From the NCBI GenBank assembly GCA_023261525.1, contig JAHFOU010000088.1:2576-8435 (forward strand): 5,860 nucleotides of DNA, written 5' to 3'. The DNA comes from Planctomycetota bacterium (GTDB taxonomy: Bacteria > Planctomycetota > SBBH01 > JAHFOU01). The translations under genes were made by a program, and so were the position numbers. The notes under the pieces are model-generated. The model was not told the origin of the DNA. It saw nothing but the letters and a program-made list of their open reading frames with translations, and made no database searches. Positions 1-4,277 of this stretch are shown one piece after another. How positions within the stretch are numbered: position 1 is the stretch's first letter; each line of letters opens with the position of its first letter.

Positions 1-482
1 TCGGCCTTGGTCAGGCCCGCCTCGGCCAGGGGGAAGAGGGCCCCTTGGGCGCGGGCCGCCGCCTGGCCGGGCCTGTGGTCCTTCAGGTCGTCGGCGTTCA
101 CGCCCAGCACGACGGCGTCCAGGCCCCGCTCACGGGCCAGGGGCTCCAGGACGGACATCAGCTCGGTCTTGCAGAAGGCGCAACGGTCGGCGGGGTTCGC
201 CACGTAGCGCGGGTCGCGGAGTTCCTGGGTGCGGGCCGTCTCATGGGCCAGGCCCAGGGAGGCCGCCAGGTCCCGGGCGGCCTCCACCTCCTCTTGGGGC
301 ACGGCTTCGGAGGCGGCCGTGACGGCCAGGGCCCTCTTGCCGAGCTCCTGGGCGCAGACGGCGGCCAGCAGGGCGCTGTCGGCTCCCCCGGAGAGGGCGA
401 CCAGGGCCCCGCCCAGGTCGCGCACGCGCGACCTCAGCAGGGCTTCCTTGGCGCTCAAGGCGTCCAAAAGGGGAGCATCCAC
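1..482 (-). CDS. larE: LarE-type ATP-dependent sacrificial sulfur transferase (5' part, truncated by window edge)
   Basis: The visible 160 residues match the N-terminal PP-loop half of LarE, a cytoplasmic enzyme that adenylates and then sulfurates the pyridinium dicarboxylate precursor of the nickel-pincer cofactor of lactate racemase and its relatives. Seen directly: the PP-loop SGGADS at residues 31-36, the family motif NPADRCAFCK at 96-105 with a CxxC pair (C101, C104), GVNADD at 127-132, and HRPG at 136-139 followed by FPLAEAGLTK. The GTG start is chosen because the PP-loop then falls about 30 residues in, as usual for the family; the frame stays open upstream but holds no ATG. There is no usable Shine-Dalgarno: AGGGG abuts the start codon. 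The region expected to hold the third cysteine lies beyond the left edge. The short gap to the lipoprotein gene upstream would allow co-transcription, but a TATAAT sits in it. No larA, larB or larC is visible. Confidence 0.92.
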   Translation of the reverse strand, partial: MDAPLLDALSAKEALLRSRVRDLGGALVALSGGADSALLAAVCAQELGKRALAVTAASEAVPQEEVEAARDLAASLGLAHETARTQELRDPRYVANPADRCAFCKTELMSVLEPLARERGLDAVVLGVNADDLKDHRPGQAAARAQGALFPLAEAGLTKA

Positions 483-489
483 CCCTGCG

Positions 490-495
490 ATTATA
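490..495 (-). promoter_or_regulatory. Candidate -10 element (TATAAT) placed for a leaderless larE transcript
   Basis: A perfect TATAAT on the minus strand ends seven bases before the GTG start of larE, so the normal start point of transcription would fall on or next to the start codon. No convincing -35 hexamer is found 16-18 bases upstream and there is no extended -10 TG. The larE start also lacks a spaced Shine-Dalgarno, which is consistent with leaderless expression. This is a positional inference; transcription start is not proven. Confidence 0.5.
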
Positions 496-520
496 CGGGG
501 GCGGCGGACGGCAGGACGGG

Positions 521-688
521 CTATTCGAGCGTGAGCGGGTCGATCAGGAAGTGGTCCACCTGATCGTGGAACTCGCGCATGCCCTCGCGCCAACGGGCGC
601 GGTGCTCGCGGTTATGGGCGCTGTCGAAGTTGCAACCGCCCAGGGTGGCGGCGGCCAGGACCGGAAGACACCAGAGCCATGCACGCAT
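521..688 (-). CDS. Small predicted lipoprotein (55 aa)
   Basis: A 55-codon gene with an ATG start and TAG stop. A strong Shine-Dalgarno GAGGTG (693-698 on the minus strand) sits four bases from the ATG. The N-terminus is a short type II signal peptide: MRAW, a hydrophobic stretch at residues 4-16, then the lipobox LGGC with the lipidated cysteine at position 19. The mature chain would be only 37 residues, beginning CNFDS and rich in His, Arg, Asp and Glu (for example HNREHRARWR at 25-34), ending in PLTLE. It would be anchored in the inner or outer membrane facing the periplasm. I do not recognise a family or function. The promoter-like TTGACT/TATGGT pair upstream and the good ribosome site support a real gene despite its size. 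It lies directly upstream of larE on the same strand, 38 bases apart, but nothing links the two functionally. Confidence 0.78.
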   Translation of the reverse strand: MRAWLWCLPVLAAATLGGCNFDSAHNREHRARWREGMREFHDQVDHFLIDPLTLE

Positions 689-703
689 GCTTCACCTCAC
701 TAA

Positions 704-717
704 GCAGGACGACCTGC
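704..717. promoter_or_regulatory. Short inverted repeat at the predicted lipoprotein transcription start
   Basis: GCAGG (704-708) and CCTGC (713-717) are perfect inverted copies separated by ACGA. The repeat begins immediately downstream of the TATGGT hexamer and spans the expected start point near 711, an operator-like position. It could equally form a small hairpin in the 5' leader. The arms are only five bases, so chance is a real alternative. Confidence 0.3.
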
Positions 718-747
718 ACCATACCGCTGGCGGGGGGGCGGAGTCAA
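718..747 (-). promoter_or_regulatory. Sigma70-like promoter for the small lipoprotein gene
   Basis: On the minus strand TTGACT (742-747) matches five of six bases of the -35 consensus and TATGGT (718-723) matches four of six of the -10 consensus, with an 18-base spacer. The predicted start near 711 gives a leader of about 22 bases containing the GAGGTG ribosome site. The spacer contains a run of seven C (plus-strand G at 732-738). No equally good promoter is seen on the plus strand for the rightward genes in the same gap. Confidence 0.6.
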
Positions 748-778
748 GATTCCGCCGGTCCGGTCTCAAGTTCCCGCC
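744..778. repeat. Imperfect 13-bp direct repeat, two copies one period of 22 bp apart
   Basis: TCAAGATTCCGCC at 744-756 and TCAAGTTCCCGCC at 766-778 agree at 11 of 13 positions and start 22 bases apart, about two turns of the helix. The first copy overlaps the -35 hexamer of the leftward lipoprotein promoter and the second lies 25 bases before the rightward ftsB-like start. The placement would suit a regulator bound to one face of the DNA between the divergent genes. No known operator was recognised. Confidence 0.3.
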
Positions 779-802
779 TTCCCCAGCCGTAGAAGAGGAA
801 CG

Positions 803-1189
803 ATGCGCCGCTTCATGGATTTCCTGGGTGCCCTCCGTTCGGATCCCGTCCGGGCCGCCCGCTGGGCCCTCCTGATGGCCCTGGCCTGGCTGGTCCTGAG
901 GCCCCCGTTCTTTCCTCTTCTGGGCAACACCGTCTCCCTGGTGAGGCTGCGTTCGGAGCGGGCCGACCTGAGGCAGGAGCTGGACAAGACCGCCGCCGAG
1001 AACGCCAAACTCCGCGCCCGCCTGGTTTCCCTGCACGGCGCCGACCCCTTCGTGGTGGAGCGCCTGCGCCGCCGGTCCGGGCTGGCCCGTCCCGGCGAGT
1101 TCGACTACGCGGCCGTGGCCGAGGCCCTGTCCGCCGAGGCGGCCAAGGCAAATCCCCCTTGCCCGGCCCCCGGGCGCCGCCCAGAATAG
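803..1189 (+). CDS. FtsB/DivIC-like septum formation initiator family protein
   Basis: A 128-residue single-pass membrane protein with the FtsB/DivIC layout. Seen directly: a short basic N-terminus, a hydrophobic transmembrane segment at about residues 21-41, a charged coiled-coil stretch at 44-78 (LRSERADLRQELDKT and what follows), then the family-type end at about 80-100, DPFVVERLRRRSGLARPGEF. In known members the coiled coil faces the periplasm and pairs with FtsL and FtsQ to recruit septal peptidoglycan synthesis. A low-complexity tail of about 28 residues extends beyond the usual end. The ATG follows AGAGGAA with a four-base gap; an in-frame ATG four codons later is possible. It begins a rightward run with the 48-residue gene and fliM. 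DivIC-like coiled-coil proteins are hard to separate from FtsB or FtsL without alignment, so no symbol is given. Confidence 0.8.
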   Translation: MRRFMDFLGALRSDPVRAARWALLMALAWLVLRPPFFPLLGNTVSLVRLRSERADLRQELDKTAAENAKLRARLVSLHGADPFVVERLRRRSGLARPGEFDYAAVAEALSAEAAKANPPCPAPGRRPE

Positions 1190-1220
1190 CGCCGGCCCCG
1201 CGACACCAAGGAGATCGAGC

Positions 1221-1367
1221 ATGCCGAGTCCGAAGAAGAAGCCCACCCCTCCCCAGGCCAAGGGCAAGCCGGCCCCGTCCAAGGGCGGCAAGCCCCTCCC
1301 CTCGGACAGCGAGTACGAGGCGGCCCCCTCCAAGCGGGGCGGCAAGTCCTCCTCCTCGGAAGAATAG
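1221..1367 (+). CDS. Small Lys/Pro/Ser-rich protein, probably disordered (48 aa)
   Basis: A 48-codon gene with ATG start, TAG stop and a clear AAGGAG Shine-Dalgarno seven bases upstream. It lies 31 bases after the ftsB-like stop and 13 bases before the fliM start, in the same orientation. The product is made almost entirely of Pro (10), Lys (9) and Ser (9), starting MPSPKKKPTPP and ending in four serines and two glutamates. It has no hydrophobic segment, signal peptide or recognisable motif, is predicted by composition to be unstructured, and carries a net positive charge. It is therefore likely cytoplasmic; binding to nucleic acid or another acidic partner is conceivable but unsupported. I do not recognise a family. 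The ribosome site and the tight fit between two genes argue for a real coding sequence; low complexity is the main reason for caution. Confidence 0.62.
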   Translation: MPSPKKKPTPPQAKGKPAPSKGGKPLPSDSEYEAAPSKRGGKSSSSEE

Positions 1368-1380
1368 GGGAGAGTAGCCC

Positions 1381-2382
1381 GTGGACAGCGTCCTCAACCA
1401 GAGCGAGGTGGACGCCCTCCTGGCCGCCTATCCGGAAGGCGGGGCGGCTCCCGCGCCGGGGACCTCCCCCCATCTGGAGGAGGGCCCTGCCGCCGTCACC
1501 CTCTACGACTGGAAGCGCCCCGAGCGGGTCTCCAAGGACCAGATGCGCTCCCTGGAGAACCTCCACGAGGTCTTCGCGCGGAACATGGGCGCCAGCCTGA
1601 GCGCTGACCTGCGCACCATCGTGGACGTGAAGCTGGCCTCGGTCGAGCAGCTGACCTACAGCGAATTCATCATGTCCCTGCCGAACCCGACCTGCTTCAA
1701 CCTCCTCTCCGCCAAGCCCCTGGAGGGCGAGGTGGTCCTGGAGATCAACCCCTCCATCATCTTCTCCATCATCGACCGCCTCCTCGGGGGGGGGAAGGAC
1801 GCGGCCGCCCCGCCCGACCGGCCCCTGACCGAGATCGAGCTGGGGATCGTCCGGCGCATCATCACCAAGGCGCTCGAGCAGCTCCGCGTCGTCTGGGCCC
1901 GCATCAAGCAGATCCAGTTCTCCCTGGTGGAGACCGAATCCAACCCCCAGCTCAGGCAGATCGTCCCGCCCAACGAGGTGGTGGTGCTGATCTCCTTCGA
2001 GATCACCATGGGCGAGGCCTCGGGCAGCATGAACCTCTGCATCCCCTTCATGGTGGTCGAGCCCATCATGCAGGCCTTCGCCATCCAGAACCTCTTCACG
2101 GTGTCGCGGGGCCACCACTCGGCCTCGCACGGGGAATCCATCCGGGACGCCCTGGTGGACTCCCAGCTGGACTGCGTGGCCTACCTCGCGGAGACGACCA
2201 TCACCACGCGGGAGCTCCTGGCCCTCAAGGAAGGGGACGTGATCCAGACCCTGAAGCCGGCGGACAGCACCCTGATGATGTCGGTGCGGGGACGGCCGAA
2301 GTTCCGCGGACTGCCGGTGCTCTACCGCGGGAAACGGGCGCTCAAGGTCACCAGTCCCGCGGGACCCCACGAACATATCTGA
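1381..2382 (+). CDS. fliM: Flagellar motor switch protein FliM
   Basis: At 333 residues this has the full FliM length. The N-terminus, LNQSEVDALLAA at residues 5-16, is the conserved segment that binds phosphorylated CheY. A proline/alanine linker follows, then the middle domain at about 45-245, which in known FliM contacts FliG; it includes LLGGGKD at 134-140, corresponding to the family's glycine motif. The C-terminal SPOA (FliN-like) domain spans about 265-325 (TTITTRELLALKEGDVI at 273-289) and pairs with FliN. FliM sits in the cytoplasmic C-ring and switches rotation direction. The GTG start is chosen because it gives the conserved N-terminus and lies eight bases after GGGGAG. No other flagellar gene is in the window; the upstream genes are an ftsB-like gene and a 48-residue gene, and a sigma factor gene follows after 42 bases. 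The glycine motif is encoded by nine consecutive G. Confidence 0.96.
   Translation: MDSVLNQSEVDALLAAYPEGGAAPAPGTSPHLEEGPAAVTLYDWKRPERVSKDQMRSLENLHEVFARNMGASLSADLRTIVDVKLASVEQLTYSEFIMSLPNPTCFNLLSAKPLEGEVVLEINPSIIFSIIDRLLGGGKDAAAPPDRPLTEIELGIVRRIITKALEQLRVVWARIKQIQFSLVETESNPQLRQIVPPNEVVVLISFEITMGEASGSMNLCIPFMVVEPIMQAFAIQNLFTVSRGHHSASHGESIRDALVDSQLDCVAYLAETTITTRELLALKEGDVIQTLKPADSTLMMSVRGRPKFRGLPVLYRGKRALKVTSPAGPHEHI
1786..1794 (+). repeat. Nine-G homopolymer inside fliM
   Basis: Three consecutive GGG codons (residues 136-138) produce an uninterrupted run of nine G, the longest single-base run noticed in the window. Two seven-G runs occur elsewhere (732-738 and 4795-4801), so shorter runs are part of the background. 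Gain or loss of one G would shift the FliM frame in the middle domain. Confidence 0.85.
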
Positions 2383-2386
2383 TTTT

Positions 2387-2403
2387 TCCCCGCGGCGCGG
2401 GGA
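2387..2403. other. GC-rich hairpin between fliM and the sigma factor gene
   Basis: TCCCCGC and GCGGGGA form a perfect seven-base-pair stem around a GGC loop, beginning four bases after the fliM stop. Five T precede the stem rather than follow it, so neither strand shows the stem-then-U-run of an intrinsic terminator. It could attenuate read-through or protect an mRNA 3' end, but in such GC-rich sequence a stem of this size is only suggestive. Confidence 0.35.
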
Positions 2404-2412
2404 CGGGGTGGG

Positions 2413-2418
2413 TATGGT
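2413..2418 (+). promoter_or_regulatory. Candidate -10 element (TATGGT) immediately before the sigma factor gene
   Basis: TATGGT ends six bases before the ATG at 2425. The same hexamer is the -10 of the better supported lipoprotein promoter (718-723). There is no spaced Shine-Dalgarno before this ATG (the only G-rich stretch is about 12 bases away) and no -35 hexamer at 16-18 bases. The arrangement would fit a leaderless transcript starting at or next to the ATG. Confidence 0.35.
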
Positions 2419-2424
2419 AAGCCG

Positions 2425-3009
2425 ATGCTTCGGGACCCCGATGACGCCCTGCTGAGGGACTGCCTCTCCGAACAGCCCGGGGCCTGGGAGGCCTTCCACG
2501 CGCGCTTCACGCCCCCGCTCTCGGCGGCCTGCCGGCGGGCCCTGGCCCGCGCGGGCCGGCCCTCGGGCGCCCAGGAGACGGCCGACATGCTGCAGGCCGT
2601 CTTCGTCCACCTTCTGGAGGATGACCTCCATGTGCTCCGGGCCTACCGGGGGGAGTCCGGGGTGCTCACCTACCTTTCCGTCGTCGCCGTCAACCTGGTC
2701 TGGAAGGACCGCCTGCTGAGGCTGGCGCCGGGAGGCGGGGAGCTCCTGGCCGACCGTCCCGCCCCCGACGCAAATCCGGCGGCGCGGATGGAGGCCGGGG
2801 AGGCCCGGGAACTCCTGGGGCGGGAGCTCGGGAAGCTTCCCGTCCGCGCCCGCCTGGCCCTGACCTTCCAGGCGGAGGGGGCCTCGATCCGCGAGGTCGG
2901 CCTGGCCTTGGGTCTGTCCGAGGTGGCCGCAGCCCAGCTCCTGAGCCGGGCGCGGGCCTCCCTGAGGCAGAAGCTGGAGGCAGGGGGCATCAAGGAAGGG
3001 GGAGGTTAA
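2425..3009 (+). CDS. ECF-like RNA polymerase sigma-70 family sigma factor
   Basis: A 194-residue protein with the two-domain ECF layout. Region 2 occupies about residues 6-100: a helix pair around ETADMLQAVFVHLLED (51-66), then YRGESGVLTYLSVVAVNLV (74-92), which matches the family's segment that recognises and melts the -10 element. A linker of about 25 residues rich in Pro and Ala separates it from region 4 (about 125-184), which holds the helix-turn-helix ASIREVGLALGLSEV (153-167) and ends SRARASLRQKLEA. Region 4 is unusual in having VAAAQLLSRARASLR where most ECF factors have a TVKSRLxRAR-type helix. No region 3 is present. The next gene is a zinc-finger anti-sigma protein, the usual partner arrangement. 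The exact ECF group cannot be assigned by eye. The ATG lacks an obvious ribosome site, but no better start was seen. Confidence 0.9.
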   Translation: MLRDPDDALLRDCLSEQPGAWEAFHARFTPPLSAACRRALARAGRPSGAQETADMLQAVFVHLLEDDLHVLRAYRGESGVLTYLSVVAVNLVWKDRLLRLAPGGGELLADRPAPDANPAARMEAGEARELLGRELGKLPVRARLALTFQAEGASIREVGLALGLSEVAAAQLLSRARASLRQKLEAGGIKEGGG

Positions 3010-3059
3010 AAAGGGGAAATACCCTGTCAGGACCCCCCGGCCCCAGGGATCCAACCGTC
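3010..3059 (+). other. Sigma/anti-sigma intergenic spacer with possible small hairpin over a weak ribosome site
   Basis: The 50-base gap holds no promoter I can recognise. GGACCC (3030-3035) can pair with GGGATCC (3046-3052) with one bulged A around a ten-base loop; the right arm includes AGGGA (3045-3049), the only Shine-Dalgarno-like sequence before the anti-sigma start, ten bases from the ATG. If it forms, it could dampen anti-sigma translation. The stem is short and the evidence weak. Confidence 0.25.
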
Positions 3060-4277
3060 ATGGACACATCCCCTTCCGTCTGTCCCTCCCTCGAAACCCT
3101 GGCCGCCGGTCTGGATGGAGGCCTCAGGCCCCAGGATCGCGAGGCCGTCGAGGCGCATGCCCTGGCCTGCGCCCGGTGCAGGCTTCTGCTCCTGGAGGCC
3201 GGGATTTCCGTCTCGGAAGCCCGCCAGCTTCCGGCGGTGCGGTCCCGCCTGCCGGGCGCCCTCTGGCGAGCGGTCGCGGCCCTCCTTCTCCTGGCGCTTT
3301 CCGTCGCCTGGATGGCCCGCGGGCGCAAGGGCCTGCCGGGCCCGTCGGGCGAGGAAGGGGGTCCGGCTCCCACGGGCCTCTCCTCCACGGGCTTGTTCCC
3401 CGGATCCCTGGGGGCCGGGGGTGGGGCGGACGCCGGTCTGATGGCCGGGATGGATCTCCTGCTGGAGCCTGGCGCCTTGGCCTCCACCGCGGGTCCCGGG
3501 CGCTGTGTCCGCCTGGAGGCCGGCATGCTGTGGATGGAGGTGTCGGACGGCCAGCCGGCCCTGCTTCAGCTTCCCGCGGGCGGCGCGGCCCTGGTGACCG
3601 GCTCCGTGGCCGTCGAGGTTCTCCGGGCCCCTGCGGCGACCGCGTCCGCTTCGTCGGTCTGGAAGGGTTTTCTGGAGAGCGCCTGGGCGGGGGAGGATGC
3701 TCCGTCCGTCCTCCTCTGGGTGCTGGAAGGCGGGGTCGAGGTCCTTGCGGAGGGGAAGCCCCTGCGGGTTGCGCCGGGCTCGAAGCTGGCCTGGGTCCGA
3801 ACGGGTGCGGGGATGGGGTGGCGTCGGGAGTCCCCCGCGTTCTCGGAGACGGGAGAGCTCCAACGGCGCCGGATGCTGGCGGCCGCGGCCCTGCCCGTCC
3901 GTGACCTCCTGCCTGCCGGGAGTCGTCTGGCGGAGAGCCGGGTTTCGGGAGGGCTCGATTCACCCGTCCGCTACCGCTGGGTGACGGAGCTGAAGGCCCG
4001 GGACGCTTCGGGCGAGGTGGGGTTGACCCTCCCCGTGGAGGGGGGATGGGTCCAGTGGGTCGTGGGCCTGGCGGGCACCCCGCCCGGGGAGCGCGAGGTC
4101 GTGGAGGTCACCTGGGACGGGCGCCAATTCCGCGGCCGGGTGAACGGCCGCACGGTGCTGGTGCTGGGGAAGGACCGCCTGAGGGATATCCTGCGTCCCG
4201 TGTCCGCCGGTTGGGGTCTCCAGGTCTGGGGTGGGGGCGTGACGGTGGTCCGCTCCGGCCTGAGGGACAGGTCGTGA
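3060..4277 (+). CDS. Transmembrane zinc-finger anti-sigma factor with FecR-like and C-terminal beta-sandwich-like regions
   Basis: A 405-residue protein that likely holds the preceding sigma factor at the membrane. Residues 1-45 form a zinc-binding anti-sigma domain with all expected ligands: C8, then H33, C37 and C40 in HALACARC. A hydrophobic helix at about 68-86, followed by ARGRK, is the single transmembrane segment, so the rest should be periplasmic. A Gly/Pro-rich linker (90-125) leads to a region resembling FecR: LPAGGAALVTGSVAVEVL (171-188) and LWVLEGGVEVLAEGKPLRVAPG (219-240 region), the beta-rich repeats typical of that family. The last 100 residues (about 300-402) read as a beta sandwich, with VTWDGRQFRGRVNGRTVLV-like strands and the ending GWGLQVWGGGVTVVRSGLRD, similar in style to LamG or DUF1080 domains. 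The stop overlaps the next gene's start. Domain calls for the C-terminal half are by eye and less certain than the zinc finger and helix. Confidence 0.85.
   Translation: MDTSPSVCPSLETLAAGLDGGLRPQDREAVEAHALACARCRLLLLEAGISVSEARQLPAVRSRLPGALWRAVAALLLLALSVAWMARGRKGLPGPSGEEGGPAPTGLSSTGLFPGSLGAGGGADAGLMAGMDLLLEPGALASTAGPGRCVRLEAGMLWMEVSDGQPALLQLPAGGAALVTGSVAVEVLRAPAATASASSVWKGFLESAWAGEDAPSVLLWVLEGGVEVLAEGKPLRVAPGSKLAWVRTGAGMGWRRESPAFSETGELQRRRMLAAAALPVRDLLPAGSRLAESRVSGGLDSPVRYRWVTELKARDASGEVGLTLPVEGGWVQWVVGLAGTPPGEREVVEVTWDGRQFRGRVNGRTVLVLGKDRLRDILRPVSAGWGLQVWGGGVTVVRSGLRDRS

Noticed and set aside
45..563. Plus-strand frame of 172 codons at the left edge
   Set aside because: It is antisense to larE, whose PP-loop and RCxxCK motifs are unmistakable on the minus strand.
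2383..2403. Rho-independent terminator after fliM
   Set aside because: The stem is good but the T run precedes it on the plus strand and becomes an A run on the minus strand, so there is no U tract following the stem in either direction.
1105..3054. Long open frame of 649 codons on the minus strand opposite fliM and the sigma gene
   Set aside because: It lies antisense to two clearly recognised genes, has low-complexity Gly/Arg/Pro/His-rich composition and no family motif. Long antisense frames are expected when third codon positions are strongly GC.
3010..3059. Autoregulated ECF promoter before the anti-sigma gene (GGAAAT and CGTC elements)
   Set aside because: The two elements are 36 bases apart, far more than the roughly 16-base spacing of ECF promoters.
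3027..3963. Overlapping minus-strand frames of about 280 codons opposite the anti-sigma gene
   Set aside because: Arg/Pro/Gly-rich translations with no motif; the plus strand encodes a coherent zinc-finger/transmembrane/FecR-like protein.
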